This document shows positions 27,705 through 37,925 of a stretch of 64,000 nucleotides of DNA, piece after piece (position 1 is the first letter of the stretch; each line of letters begins with the position of its first letter). The notes under the pieces were generated by a model. It did not search any database and had not been told where the DNA came from. It worked only from the letters and a program-made list of their open reading frames with translations. The DNA is taken from assembly GCA_963844055.1 (NCBI GenBank), contig CAWJMN010000002.1, forward strand, positions 310,001 through 374,000. The letters run 5' to 3'. This DNA comes from CAWJMN01 sp963844055. GTDB lineage: Bacteria > Planctomycetota > Planctomycetia > Pirellulales > Pirellulaceae. The translations under genes were made by a program, and so were the position numbers.

Positions 27705-28154
27705 TTATAGGTTTCGCCCTTCAAAGGCAGAGAGCTTTGCCCGAATCTCGTCGGGAACCGGCGCCGAGCACTGCTGCTGGTAGTCAAACGCGACCACCAC
27801 CGACTCTGCGGTCGCAGCGACCTTTCCTAGTTGCTGGCTGTAGATTTCGTGGCTCATCACCACGCTGGAGCGGCCGATTCGTTCGACCCGCGCGGTTACT
27901 TTGACGGTGTCAGGATATTTGATCTGCATCTTGTAGTCGCACTTGACGCTCGCCAGGATTACCCCCAGCCGCGACTGGAGCATCCACTCCATCAAGTCGG
28001 TTCGTTCGACATATACAAACCGGGCTGATTCTATCCAGCGAAAATAGACGACATTATTAACGTGACCCAGTAGATCTTGGTCTCCCCACAGTACGGGAAG
28101 CTCCACAAACACGGCACTCTGCGGTAACTGCGGCGAATTTGACGATTCCGTCAT
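27705..28154 (-). CDS. acyl-CoA thioesterase, hotdog fold (YbgC/4HBT type)
   Basis: A 149-residue hotdog protein. The active-site region WGDQDLLGHVNNVVYFRWIE (about residues 24-43) carries the Asp and the GHVNN turn conserved in 4-hydroxybenzoyl-CoA/YbgC thioesterases, which hydrolyse acyl-CoA thioesters in the cytoplasm. The length is typical. It is convergent with the Nudix gene and divergent from the ABC transporter. The specific acyl substrate cannot be inferred. Confidence 0.88.
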   Translation of the reverse strand: MTESSNSPQLPQSAVFVELPVLWGDQDLLGHVNNVVYFRWIESARFVYVERTDLMEWMLQSRLGVILASVKCDYKMQIKYPDTVKVTARVERIGRSSVVMSHEIYSQQLGKVAATAESVVVAFDYQQQCSAPVPDEIRAKLSAFEGRNL

Positions 28155-28503
28155 AACGTTGCCCTGCTGAAAAGCAAAAAATAGTTATAAAAAATGACCG
28201 TCTGTAAGTGGTAGTTGAACTCCCTACAAAAACCACCTAGATTTGCTATTTCCCTGTATTTCCTTTCTAATCGGTTTTCTCACCCTTTTCATGGAACGCT
28301 CTCTGGCAGATAACAACTTCGGGTAGGTGTCAACGATCCAGGTCTTGGGTCGCGGTGGTCCTTTTCAGGACGGACAGCTTACCGTTGTAGCCGGCACGCG
28401 GTGCTTCCCCTGCGAACCTTTTTGATAAGGCGGTCTGGGACAACCTCGCGAGATTTCGTACGGCTGCTGCACATGGACTAGCTTACACTTTTCGGAATTC
28501 GAT
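28155..28503. promoter_or_regulatory. divergent promoter region, thioesterase / ABC transporter
   Basis: A 350-bp AT-richer gap. On the plus strand TTGCTA (28243-28248), a 17-nt spacer and TCTAAT (28266-28271) form a plausible sigma-70-type promoter, leaving a leader of about 225 nt before the ABC ATPase. Near the thioesterase start is an A/T-rich run (28170-28193). I see no clear riboswitch or terminator in the long leader. Confidence 0.35.
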
Positions 28504-29211
28504 ATGACGTTTGTTTTGGAAACCCGGGACCTGCGAAAGTCGTTCGGCGAAGGTGAAACCAAGGTCGAAGCGCTTCGCGGCGTGGACCTGGGAATCCGTC
28601 GCGGCGAAATGCTGGCCATCATGGGACGTAGCGGCTCGGGCAAAAGCACCCTGCTTACCCTACTTGGTGGCGTCGACGTTCCTACGTCGGGCCAGGTATT
28701 GCTGGAAGGGATTGATTTGGCATCGATGACCGACGATCAGCGAACGATCGTTCGCCGTAAGCAAATCGGCTTCGTTTTCCAATCGTTCAACCTGTTGCCG
28801 ATCCTCACCGCTGAAGAAAACGTCTCGCTGCCGCTGGAGCTCGATGGCATCGCGCCCAACGTAGCTCGCAAAACCGCAGCCGAGATGCTGGAACTGGTGG
28901 GAATGGGAACCCGCAAGGACCATATCCCTGGCAAGCTTTCCGGTGGTGAACAACAACGGGTTGCCATTGCACGGGCCTTGGCGATCAAGCCGACGTTCCT
29001 CCTCGGCGATGAGCCTACCGGCAATCTCGACAGTAACAACAGCAAAAAGGTGATGACCCTGCTGCGTCACTTGGTGGAAGACCGCCATCAAACGATGGTC
29101 TTAGTCACCCACGATCCAGCGGTTGCAGCCCAAGCCGATCGAATCATCCACCTGTTGGATGGCCAGATTGAGCGCGAAGAAATCCTGCGTGACGTCAAGG
29201 CAGCCGGTTAG
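28504..29211 (+). CDS. ABC transporter ATP-binding protein (LolD/MacB type)
   Basis: A 235-residue ATPase. Walker A is GRSGSGKST (41-49), the Q-loop Gln is 93, the signature LSGGEQ is at 145-150 followed by QRVAIARAL, Walker B is FLLGDE (165-170), and the switch His is 203. The LolD/MacB/FtsE subfamily is shown by the GNLDS motif and by the partner gene, an FtsX-type permease starting 133 nt downstream. These systems move lipoproteins, peptides or macrolides, or transmit force across the envelope, rather than importing solutes. All catalytic residues are present. Confidence 0.92.
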   Translation: MTFVLETRDLRKSFGEGETKVEALRGVDLGIRRGEMLAIMGRSGSGKSTLLTLLGGVDVPTSGQVLLEGIDLASMTDDQRTIVRRKQIGFVFQSFNLLPILTAEENVSLPLELDGIAPNVARKTAAEMLELVGMGTRKDHIPGKLSGGEQQRVAIARALAIKPTFLLGDEPTGNLDSNNSKKVMTLLRHLVEDRHQTMVLVTHDPAVAAQADRIIHLLDGQIEREEILRDVKAAG

Positions 29212-29344
29212 CAGCGGCTGCTCGATCACACCCCGGAAGTTACGGTTCGGTGAAAGGGTCCTCTCCAAAGACCAACGCTGATCCCAACCTTCGGTGACAT
29301 TCCCTTTAGCTTGTGACGTTTTACCCACAAGGTTGGTCAAAATC

Positions 29345-31888
29345 GTGAGTCTAAGCCGCTATAGCACACGTTCGATGCAGCAACGTCCGGGCCGAACGAT
29401 CTTAACGATCCTCAGCATCGTGATCGGTGTAGCGTCGGTTGTCTCCGTCACGGTTACCACAGCGACGACCCGGCAAGCCTACAAGGCGATGTTCGCCGAA
29501 ATCTCTGGCCGTACGTCCCTGGAGGTCTCCTCGACCACCAATAAAAGCATCCCGGAAGAGACGCTGGCCAAGGTTCAAGCGATCCCGGGCGTGGAAGCTG
29601 CCGTTCCGTTGATCTCGCTGCCCGGCACGATGGTCGCCAATGGTCGTCGCACGCGCACCCAGCTTTTGGGAATCGATCCCGAAAAAGATTCGCTTGTGCG
29701 CAGCTTTGCCGTGGTAGAAGGAAAGCCCCTCGCCAACGTCAAGGAAGAGGTAACGACCTCTTCGAAGTTCGAAGCCATTATCGAAGCCGAATTCGCCAGA
29801 CAACTGGGCATCGCCGTGGGCGATGATATCCGCTTGCTAACTAAGCGTGATCGCGGCAACCGCGCCGTTAAGGTCACGGGGCTCTTCCGTCCTCAAGGGG
29901 CGTCGGGAATGAAGCAAGCGGGCATCGTATGCATGTCCCTTCCGCAGGTGCAGTTCCTTTGGAGCATGCCAGAAAAAATCTCCACCGTCCAAATCGTTAC
30001 GCCAGAAAGTGCCAATCTCAAGACCGTTGAAGCGGCCATTGCTGCCGTCCTTGATGACGAGCAACAAGTTGCAGAGCCCGCAGGACGAGCCGAGTTTTTG
30101 AATGTTCTGCTGGCCGCCACAGAAGTGGGCCTGGGACAAACCACGGCATTTTCGATTTTGCTTGCTTCGTTCATCATCCTCAACACGTTTTTGATGAACG
30201 TCAGTGAACGTCGTCGCCATCTTTCTATCGTGCGGGCCATCGGTGCCACACGTAAGCAGATCATTGTCATGCTGCTGAAAGAGAGCTTGATCCTCGGCGT
30301 GCTGGGCACGATCGTGGGCATTGCAGTTGGCCTCGGTACCGCCTACGGACTGAACGTCATGCTCTCCAAAGTCTTGGGCGTGAATCTGCCCGGGCTTCAG
30401 CTCAGCGTGCTGCCGTTTGTTTTGGCCACCGTATTTGGCATGGTCATGTCCCTCTCGGGCGCTTTGGTTCCCGCTTTACGAGCGGGCAAGGTTTCGCCGC
30501 TGGAAGGCATGAGCCGCGTCAGCTCGGAAGATCTGGGGGAAGTGCCACGTCGATATTTGGTTTTGGGCTGCGTGACCTCGTTGATTTCCAGCATCCTGAT
30601 CTTCCTCGGGATTGCCGGATACCTGCCGTTAGAAGTTCCTACCTATGCGGCCGTTGGCTTGCTCATGGGAATTGTGCTGATGGTGCCACTCGTCCTCGCC
30701 CCCATCGCCAATATGGTCGCGGCCGTGATCAGCCCGCTTGCTCGCGTAGAAACCTCCATGGCCTTGCGACAAGTGCTTCGCAATCGGGGCCGTTCGTCGC
30801 TGACTGTGGGCGTGTTGTTTGTGGCAGGTAGCACCGGTTTGGCCATGTCGAGCTCCATCATCGACAACGTGGCCGACTTGAAGGCTTGGTATAAGCGAAC
30901 CATCGTGGGTGACTTCTACGTCCGCGCCATGCTGCCGGATATGTCATCCGGTGATTCTTCGGAGCTACCAACGCCCCTGATCGAAGAAGTCGAGAAGTTC
31001 ACCGAACTGAAGTACATGGATCGTGGCAGCATTGTGGATGTCGATGCGGGTGAATTCAGCAGCAAGCTCATCTGTCGTGAGTTTCATGCTCCTGGCCCAC
31101 CACCACTGGCAATCACCGATGGCGACCCCGAAAAACTGCGTGAGCAAATGGCCAGCGGCCAGTTGGTGCTTGCCAGCGTGCTTGCCAACAAGCTCAAGCT
31201 CAAAGCGGGCGACAGCATTGAACTGCTCACTCCCAAGGGACGACAGAAATTCCCTATCTGTGCAATTACCAATGACTATCTAGTGGCGGGCATGGGGATC
31301 TACGTCGACTGGAATGTCGGACACGAAGTGTTTGGCATTGAAGGGGTCGATGGCATGGTCATGTGGGCCAAGCCGGGTGAATTGCCAGCCCTTCGCGCGA
31401 AGCTAGAAGAGATTTCGCAGCGCTACGGGGTACTACTTCATACGGCTGGCGAAATCGGCAAGAACATTGATGCCATGGTGATTGGTATCGACGGCTGCTT
31501 GTGGGGCCTCGTCGCACTCGGGTTTGTGGTGGCTGCGTTTGGCGTAGTGAACACCCTGATGATGAATGTGCTGGAACAAACACGCGAGCTTGGCATCCTA
31601 CGCATCGTCGCGATGACCAAAAAGCAAGTTCGCCGCACGATCATCACCCAGGCTGCCATCATCGGCGGCGTGGGCCTAGTGCCCGGCGTGCTGGTGGGTG
31701 TGCTGATTGCTTACATTGCCAACATGGCGATGGAGCCGAACTTCGGCCGTAAGATTCAGTTTGAGTTCCATCCGATCCTGGTGGTCGCCACCTTGGCAGG
31801 AGCCTTGCTAATCACGCTGTTGTCGGCCTACTTCCCTGCCAGTCGTGCCGCCAAGATCAACTTGGTGGACGCTTTGCATTACGACTGA
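29345..31888 (+). CDS. ABC transporter permease, FtsX/MacB-like (double)
   Basis: An 847-residue permease. The GTG at 29345 is preferred because it begins just before the usual cytoplasmic start of FtsX-type permeases (RYSTRSMQQRPGRTILTIL); an upstream GTG at 29294 is in frame. It has a first helix (about residues 18-40), a large extracytoplasmic MacB-like domain (about 45-270) and a first FtsX core of three helices (about 275-400). Extra helices follow near 410-470, then a second helix-plus-extracytoplasmic domain (about 495-720) and a second FtsX core to the C-terminus. The doubled architecture matches large LolCE-like permeases that can act without a second permease gene. It is co-transcribed with the ATPase and ends with a strong terminator. 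Confidence 0.9.
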   Translation: MSLSRYSTRSMQQRPGRTILTILSIVIGVASVVSVTVTTATTRQAYKAMFAEISGRTSLEVSSTTNKSIPEETLAKVQAIPGVEAAVPLISLPGTMVANGRRTRTQLLGIDPEKDSLVRSFAVVEGKPLANVKEEVTTSSKFEAIIEAEFARQLGIAVGDDIRLLTKRDRGNRAVKVTGLFRPQGASGMKQAGIVCMSLPQVQFLWSMPEKISTVQIVTPESANLKTVEAAIAAVLDDEQQVAEPAGRAEFLNVLLAATEVGLGQTTAFSILLASFIILNTFLMNVSERRRHLSIVRAIGATRKQIIVMLLKESLILGVLGTIVGIAVGLGTAYGLNVMLSKVLGVNLPGLQLSVLPFVLATVFGMVMSLSGALVPALRAGKVSPLEGMSRVSSEDLGEVPRRYLVLGCVTSLISSILIFLGIAGYLPLEVPTYAAVGLLMGIVLMVPLVLAPIANMVAAVISPLARVETSMALRQVLRNRGRSSLTVGVLFVAGSTGLAMSSSIIDNVADLKAWYKRTIVGDFYVRAMLPDMSSGDSSELPTPLIEEVEKFTELKYMDRGSIVDVDAGEFSSKLICREFHAPGPPPLAITDGDPEKLREQMASGQLVLASVLANKLKLKAGDSIELLTPKGRQKFPICAITNDYLVAGMGIYVDWNVGHEVFGIEGVDGMVMWAKPGELPALRAKLEEISQRYGVLLHTAGEIGKNIDAMVIGIDGCLWGLVALGFVVAAFGVVNTLMMNVLEQTRELGILRIVAMTKKQVRRTIITQAAIIGGVGLVPGVLVGVLIAYIANMAMEPNFGRKIQFEFHPILVVATLAGALLITLLSAYFPASRAAKINLVDALHYD

Positions 31889-31941
31889 TTTTTCTCCATC
31901 GGCCGCATAACCAAGCGGCCTGACTATCTAAGAATCGCACC

Positions 31942-31976
31942 AAGGCCGTCCCGAGCATCTCGGGAGGGCCTTTTTT
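31942..31976 (+). terminator. rho-independent terminator
   Basis: The stem AAGGCC-g-TCCCGAG pairs with CTCGGGA-g-GGCCTT (13 pairs with one internal mismatch, 3-nt loop) and is followed by six T. It lies 53 nt after the permease stop and ends the ABC transporter operon. Confidence 0.9.
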
Positions 31977-32219
31977 ATTGCACATCCTCGGCCGCAAGTC
32001 CTTACGCATGGAAGACTTGCTACTTCTAGCCGGCCGATGGCTCCCGCCATCCTTGGAACGGGCTGGCCCGATCTTCACAGATTCTACGCAGTGACCTACG
32101 CCGAAGCTTCATCCGCGTAAGCCACTTTGGAGGAGCACTTTTTCACTGCCGCGCCCCGCTCCGCACTCCCCTGCATCGGAGAACGATTCCCGCGCCTAGC
32201 ACTCTTGCAGGTAACGATC
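31977..32219. other. intergenic leader upstream of the flavoprotein gene
   Basis: About 240 bp between the terminator and the flavoprotein start. A frame open from 32127 into the gene lacks the FAD motif until residue 32, so I treat it as leader. No convincing promoter motif or structure is seen. Confidence 0.35.
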
Positions 32220-33920
32220 ATGAAATCTGCCACAGCCTTGATCATTGGTGGTGGGCCCGCCGGCTTAACTGCCGCTTACGAGTTGCTAACACGCACGAAC
32301 ATTCGCCCCATCGTGCTTGAAGCGAGTGACATGCTGGGAGGCATCTCGCGTACGGTCAACTACCGTGGCAACCGGATGGATATCGGCGGCCATCGCTTCT
32401 TCTCGAAATCGGAACGTGTGATGGACTGGTGGCAGAAAATGCTGCCGCTCGAAAAGCAAGCTTCAGGCGAGACCAAAGCCCAGCTTACGTATCAAGGTCA
32501 GACGCGTCCCTACGAAGCACCAGCAACAGGCCCCGATGCCCAGCAAACCGATGATGTGATGCTGATCCGGCCGCGCAAAAGCCGCATCTACTTCTTGCGT
32601 AAGTTTTTTGACTACCCGATCTCGCTGAGCGGACAAACCCTTCGCAACCTGGGGCTGTGGCGGACGTTTCAAATCGGCATCAGTTATATCAAGGCTCGCC
32701 TGCTACCGATTCGCAACGAACAGAACCTGGAGCAGTTTTTCATCAACCGTTTTGGGCGAGCGCTCTACTTAACCTTCTTTAAGTCCTACACAGAAAAGGT
32801 GTGGGGCTTGCCTTGCGACCAGATCAGTGCCGCCTGGGGCGCCCAGCGGATCAAAGGGCTTTCCATTACGAAAGCAATTCGCCATGCCCTTGGGCGGATG
32901 TGGAAGTCCTCTAGTGACTTGCAACAAAAGAATGTCGAGACATCGCTCGTCGAGCGTTTTCTCTACCCGAAGCTGGGCCCCGGCCAAATGTGGGAAAAGT
33001 GCGGACAAGCGATTACGCGGCTCGGGGGCGAAATTCGCTTCCATAAGCGCGTCGATCAAGTGATACTCTCGCCGGATGGTAAACGTGTGGACGCAGTCGT
33101 CGTTACCGACACGCAGTCCGGCCAAAGTGAGACCCTGCGGGCAGACCATGTTTTCTCCACAATGCCCATTCGCGACCTGATTGCAGGAATGCAAGGGGCT
33201 GAGGTCCCCGCCCCCGTGAAAGAAGTTGCTTCCGGCCTCGTCTATCGCGACTTTATCACCGTGGGACTTTTGCTAACGCGGCTATGCCTCAAAGACGCAA
33301 ATAGCCGTACCCAAAAGCTGATTGATGACAACTGGATCTATGTCCAAGAGCCCGATGTTCAGCTCGGGCGAATACAGATCTTCAACAATTGGAGTGAGCA
33401 CCTCGTTGCCAAGCCGGACACTGTCTGGCTTGGACTGGAATACTTCTGCCAAGATACCGATCCCCTGTGGAAGCTTTCCGATGACGAGATGAAAAAGCTT
33501 GCGGTGGAAGAGCTCGCCAAAATTGGCATTGCCCTGCCCGAGGATGTTCTCGATGGGACGGTGCTGCGTGTTCCAAAAACGTATCCCGCCTACTTTGGCT
33601 CGTATGATCGGTTTGACGAGATTCAAAATTGGGTCAACCAAGTGGAGAACCTGTTTCTGATCGGCCGCAACGGCATGCACCGCTACAACAACCAAGACCA
33701 TTCCATGCTTACCGCGATGGTTGCTGTCGATAACCTGGAAAGTGGCCGAACAGACAAATCCAACCTGTGGAATGTCAACACGGAACAGGAATATCACGAA
33801 GAACAGTCGTCTAAGCAGGCTCCAAACGCCGTCGCGCCTTCTCGCACTGAACCGACGAGCACTCCCGCCGACTCCTGTGCTGAACAAGAGCCCGAGGCCG
33901 AAGTTGCCCAAGTGCACTAG
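32220..33920 (+). CDS. FAD-dependent oxidoreductase, UDP-galactopyranose mutase-like
   Basis: A 566-residue flavoprotein. The ATG at 32220 is chosen because the FAD-binding GGGPAG glycine motif starts nine residues later. The second half of the Rossmann motif (VLEASDMLGGISR) follows, and then GHRFFSKS, a conserved turn in the UDP-galactopyranose-mutase/protoporphyrinogen-oxidase-like group often found in polysaccharide clusters. The C-terminal FAD-contacting segment is present (LFLIGRNGMHRYNNQDHS, about 480-497). The last 60 residues are a low-complexity Pro/Glu tail. The next gene (58 nt on) is a TMTC-like membrane protein, so a role in surface-sugar modification is possible (inference). The exact reaction is uncertain. 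Confidence 0.82.
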   Translation: MKSATALIIGGGPAGLTAAYELLTRTNIRPIVLEASDMLGGISRTVNYRGNRMDIGGHRFFSKSERVMDWWQKMLPLEKQASGETKAQLTYQGQTRPYEAPATGPDAQQTDDVMLIRPRKSRIYFLRKFFDYPISLSGQTLRNLGLWRTFQIGISYIKARLLPIRNEQNLEQFFINRFGRALYLTFFKSYTEKVWGLPCDQISAAWGAQRIKGLSITKAIRHALGRMWKSSSDLQQKNVETSLVERFLYPKLGPGQMWEKCGQAITRLGGEIRFHKRVDQVILSPDGKRVDAVVVTDTQSGQSETLRADHVFSTMPIRDLIAGMQGAEVPAPVKEVASGLVYRDFITVGLLLTRLCLKDANSRTQKLIDDNWIYVQEPDVQLGRIQIFNNWSEHLVAKPDTVWLGLEYFCQDTDPLWKLSDDEMKKLAVEELAKIGIALPEDVLDGTVLRVPKTYPAYFGSYDRFDEIQNWVNQVENLFLIGRNGMHRYNNQDHSMLTAMVAVDNLESGRTDKSNLWNVNTEQEYHEEQSSKQAPNAVAPSRTEPTSTPADSCAEQEPEAEVAQVH

Positions 33921-33977
33921 CCAGCGTCCATTCACCCACCAAACTATCCTTACCTTTGCTTGCGACTGTTACTCTTC

Positions 33978-36533
33978 ATGAGCCGAGCCAAACGAGCGCT
34001 GCGTCAAAATTCAAGCGGAACTGTTGCAGCGGCTTCTGCCGAACTTCCTAGCACAGAAGTCACCACAATTTCGCTACCTCAGCCGAGCAATAGCCTGTTG
34101 TGGCTTTGTCGCCTGACGCTACTTGCCGCCATTGTGCTGGCCTATAGCAACAGCTTTGCCGGCGCGTTTGTATTTGATGACCACCTAACAATCGTTGAAT
34201 CGACAGACTTGCACCGACTGAGTGATTGGCAGGCAATCTTCGTGGGCCGAGAAGCCGACCTTCCGGTTCGTGCGTTCCCCTATTTCACCTTTGCCCTAAA
34301 TTATGCACTGGATGGTGCCAACCCACGGTTTTACCACTTGGTGAACATGCTGATTCATGTTGGCTGCGCTTGGCTGGCCTTTGATCTCGTTCGCTGGACA
34401 CTGGCAACACCCCGATTGGCCGCCACGTTCGGCAGTGCTGCCACTGGGATAGCTTGGTCGGCAGTGCTACTATGGAGCGTACACCCACTTCAAACGATGG
34501 CGATCACCTACGTTTATCAGCGGATGGAATCGCTGATGGCTTTGTGCTATCTGGCGACTTGGTGGTGCTTTGTCGTCGCTATGCAAAGCCGGCAGAAATC
34601 CAAGGGATGGTGGGCTCTTTCTATCGCTTGCTGTTTCTTGGGCATGGCATCAAAAGAGGTGATGATCACCGCCCCCCTGCTGATCTTGTGGTATGACCGC
34701 GTCTTTTGGAGTCGTAGTTGGCAAGAGATTCGCGAAAAGCGAGCTTGGTACTACGCCAGCTTGGTGGCAACCAGCACTGTCTTGTTTTTGGTGATGTATT
34801 CTCAGCGTGGGCGCTACGCCGAATTCGCTGGCATGCGCCATTCGGGCCTGATTTATCTAATGAATCAGCCACGCGCCCTTCTGCTTTATGCCAAGCTGAT
34901 CTTTTGGCCTATGCCGCAATGCATCGACTACAACTGGCCCATGAGCTATCAAGCCCGTGAGATCATCCCGGCACTGCTACCTGTCACATTGGCGGTGGCT
35001 TGGTTACTTGCCAACCTCATCAAGCGTCCGATCATCGCGTTTGCTTTTGGTAGTGTGTTCTTGGTTCTCTCCGTCACTAGTAGTGTTGTCGCAGTGCAAG
35101 ATCTGGTGATGGAACATCGCATGTATCTGCCTAGCTTGCTGCTGATCACGGCGCTAGTTGCAGCCTTTGCCTGGATGCTCTCCCCAATATTCGCTTCGCC
35201 TGCTGCAAAACCAAGTGATTCCCCATCACCGCAAGTACCAGCAAGTGTCAGTTGGCCACGAGCGGCCTTGGCCTGTACCTTAGGACTTGCCATTCTGCTA
35301 GGAATTCGAACCTACATTCGCAATCAAGACTATCGCAGCTATGAAGGCATGTGGCAGCAAGTGCTGGAGGTGGTTCCGCTAAGTCGTCGCGCTCGCACGA
35401 AGTGGGTCGCAACCCTGACACAGCAAAAAGAACTTCCGCGGCTACTCGAAGAGTCCAAAGCCTTGGTGGAAAAATATCCAAACGAACCCGTACCACTATT
35501 GGTGTTGGCCGAAGCCTACAACGTCAACAAACAGTGGGCAGAAGTTTTGCCAATTGCGACACAAGTTCTGGGATCGCCCGACCATCAAGATGAAGCCCAT
35601 TATCTTATCGCCAGCAGTTACTCGGCGATGCAACAAAGTGACCGCGCCATCGAGCACTATCGCCAAGCGGTGCTGATCAACCCGATCTTCCTGCGCGCCT
35701 GGCATTCCCTCGGGCGTGAAATGGCAATGCAAGATCGGCTGGATGATGCGATCACTTGTTTTCGCAAAGCGATCGCCGTCAAACGCTTTAAGTCCGATGC
35801 ACTGCAAGACCTTGCCCTGGCACTCGACATGAAAGGCGAATCGAAGGAGGCCGAAGCACTCTTTCAAGAATACCTGCGGTTCAATCCGAACCATGTTTCT
35901 GCTCGCACGAATTATGCCGACCTGCTCCGACGAGCCGGTCGACTATCCGAAGCCCAGACGCAGCTACAAGAGGCCCTCACCCTTCAGCCAAACTCCGCCC
36001 CTCTTCATGCGCAGCTGGCTTCGATCCATACGCTGGAGAAAAATAGTGACGCTGCACATGTTCAGATCAACCAAGCCCTCGAGCATTCGCAAGAGCTTAC
36101 CGCCGACAATGCCGAGACTTGGATTTTTCTAGCAGAGCTACAGCTTCAGCGGCAGCAGCCTACCCAAGCGATGTCGCTACTGGAAAAAGCTTCTGCCGAG
36201 CCGACCGTCGGCAGCGACGCCGCCAGACGCATCATTCGCTTGCGTTTAGACCGAGCTCAAACCACCCTGTTTGATCCGCAGTGGGTGGCGGACCATCTAA
36301 ATCCTGCTTCACCCACGACAGGATTTTCGCTGGCCGGCCCCGAGAGAAGTTTTTGGATCGCGACGGCCCAGCTAGAGCTGAACCAGCCGGCTGCCGCCAC
36401 GCAGGCCGCTGAAGCCGGCCTACGGGAAATTCAGTCCCCCCAAGATGGCCTTTGGCGGCCACGGCTACAACAATTGCTGGCAATTGCCAAGCAGCGTTTG
36501 CCGCAAACGGCCGCTCCCGCGACCAAGTCGTGA
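33978..36533 (+). CDS. multi-pass membrane protein with C-terminal TPR (TMTC-like)
   Basis: An 851-residue protein starting at the ATG at 33978; a TTG six codons earlier is in frame. Residues about 35-430 contain 10-11 membrane helices. The first outer loop carries an Asp-Asp motif (FAGAFVFDDHLTIVE), a feature of the PMT/TMTC family of dolichol- or polyprenol-dependent mannosyltransferases. Residues about 470-840 are TPR repeats, for example YEGMWQQVLEVV and HYRQAVLINPIFLRAWHSLG. This head-and-repeat architecture matches eukaryotic TMTC proteins and related bacterial O-glycosylation candidates. It directly follows the UGM-like flavoprotein. A protein O-glycosyltransferase role is plausible but inferred. 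Confidence 0.78.
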   Translation: MSRAKRALRQNSSGTVAAASAELPSTEVTTISLPQPSNSLLWLCRLTLLAAIVLAYSNSFAGAFVFDDHLTIVESTDLHRLSDWQAIFVGREADLPVRAFPYFTFALNYALDGANPRFYHLVNMLIHVGCAWLAFDLVRWTLATPRLAATFGSAATGIAWSAVLLWSVHPLQTMAITYVYQRMESLMALCYLATWWCFVVAMQSRQKSKGWWALSIACCFLGMASKEVMITAPLLILWYDRVFWSRSWQEIREKRAWYYASLVATSTVLFLVMYSQRGRYAEFAGMRHSGLIYLMNQPRALLLYAKLIFWPMPQCIDYNWPMSYQAREIIPALLPVTLAVAWLLANLIKRPIIAFAFGSVFLVLSVTSSVVAVQDLVMEHRMYLPSLLLITALVAAFAWMLSPIFASPAAKPSDSPSPQVPASVSWPRAALACTLGLAILLGIRTYIRNQDYRSYEGMWQQVLEVVPLSRRARTKWVATLTQQKELPRLLEESKALVEKYPNEPVPLLVLAEAYNVNKQWAEVLPIATQVLGSPDHQDEAHYLIASSYSAMQQSDRAIEHYRQAVLINPIFLRAWHSLGREMAMQDRLDDAITCFRKAIAVKRFKSDALQDLALALDMKGESKEAEALFQEYLRFNPNHVSARTNYADLLRRAGRLSEAQTQLQEALTLQPNSAPLHAQLASIHTLEKNSDAAHVQINQALEHSQELTADNAETWIFLAELQLQRQQPTQAMSLLEKASAEPTVGSDAARRIIRLRLDRAQTTLFDPQWVADHLNPASPTTGFSLAGPERSFWIATAQLELNQPAAATQAAEAGLREIQSPQDGLWRPRLQQLLAIAKQRLPQTAAPATKS

Positions 36534-36801
36534 CGCCGCGTGTCACCTTCGTAAGCCCCAGATTTTTGGTATAACCAAAGGCTGTTCGCCTTGCCTGCGG
36601 ACGCCATGGTGGTGAGGAAAAGATTCTCCCGCTCATGACGACGTTCCCAATACCGCTGGCAGGCCTCCGTCTTTGCATTCATTGGGGTTTGTTGCGACAG
36701 GTTTATGGCTCCGATCGCTTCCCAGCCACAGGGGGACTCTGAAACTGCCTCCTCCAGTTCCGCATTGCCCGATAGCCTCACGCTGAGCAGCATCCGCCGC
36801 C

Positions 36802-37830
36802 ATGGCGCCAACCGAAGCCGTCATGTTCCGCCGTGCGTTGTCACGAGGCAGCTCTCTGACGGGTGTGCAAATCCTCTCCGTGGGCGGGTTCGTTCCAGAA
36901 ACGATCGTTCGCAATGAAGACCTCGTCCACTTGGGCTGCGATCCTGATTGGATCTTGCAGCGCACCGGCATTGCCGCCCGTCGCAAGGCGGCACCTGGAC
37001 AAAGCTCGGGGGACTTAGGGGCCGAGGCTGCACGAATTTGCCTGGCGCGGGCTGGCGTTTCCGCCAGCGAGCTCGACCTGATCCTCGTTGCCACCATGAC
37101 CCCCGACCAGCCGACGCCATCCACGGCTTGTCGCATGCTAACGCACCTGGGGGCAAATTGTCCCGCCATGGATGTCGGTGCAGCCTGTGCCGGGTTTATG
37201 TTCGCCCTGGTGACGGGGATGCAGTTCGTCAAGCAGAGTGGCATGCAGCGAGTTTTGGTCATTGGCACAGAAACGATGACCCAAACCGTCAATCCAAAAG
37301 ACCCCAAAACATTTCCCCTGTTTGGCGATGGAGCCGGCGCGGTCCTCCTGGGCCCCGGCACACCTCAGCAAGGGCTGCTTGCTTACGAACTGGGTTCCGA
37401 TGGTGCTGGCAATTGCCTTTTGCAGATTCCGGCCGGCGGAAGCCTGGAACGACTAACGCCAGAAGGCATTGCCGCGGGCCGTCAATACTTGCATATGGAT
37501 GGACGGGCGGTTTTCAAATGGGCGGTCGGCCAAATGACCGCCTCCATTCGAGCCGTTGCTGAGGAAGCCAAAATCTCTTTGGCGGACGTGGACCGGGTTG
37601 TGCTGCATCAAGCCAACGCTCGCATCATCTCGGCCGTGGCAGATGTACTGGGGCTATCCCCTGACAAGATGGCGACCAACGTCCAGCACTACGGCAACAC
37701 GTCTGCCGCCAGTATTCCGCTGGTGCTGGAAGACCTGGCCCAAGCAGGTGAGCTGACGGCGGGCAAGACGATTTTACTGTGTGGCTTTGGAGCAGGCTTG
37801 GCCTGGGGGACTGGCATCTTTCGGCTTTAA
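36802..37830 (+). CDS. fabH: beta-ketoacyl-ACP synthase III
   Basis: A 342-residue KAS III. The catalytic triad is complete: Cys129 in DVGAACAGF, His269 in VVLHQANARI and Asn299 in HYGNTSAAS. The enzyme condenses acetyl-CoA or another acyl-CoA with malonyl-ACP to start fatty-acid synthesis. The protein has about 20 extra N-terminal residues before the core (GVQILSVGGFVPE); the ATG at 36823 would remove seven of them. Active-site length and motifs are standard. It is the last gene of this block and is followed by the M3 peptidase. Confidence 0.92.
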   Translation: MAPTEAVMFRRALSRGSSLTGVQILSVGGFVPETIVRNEDLVHLGCDPDWILQRTGIAARRKAAPGQSSGDLGAEAARICLARAGVSASELDLILVATMTPDQPTPSTACRMLTHLGANCPAMDVGAACAGFMFALVTGMQFVKQSGMQRVLVIGTETMTQTVNPKDPKTFPLFGDGAGAVLLGPGTPQQGLLAYELGSDGAGNCLLQIPAGGSLERLTPEGIAAGRQYLHMDGRAVFKWAVGQMTASIRAVAEEAKISLADVDRVVLHQANARIISAVADVLGLSPDKMATNVQHYGNTSAASIPLVLEDLAQAGELTAGKTILLCGFGAGLAWGTGIFRL

Positions 37831-37925
37831 TCCGCAGGGGTTTTCGCTCGCATAGATTCGCACAAACATCGGTTGAACTTTTCTAACATTGGTTTTGCAT
37901 CTCTCTTTTTGAAACGGTTGACGCC

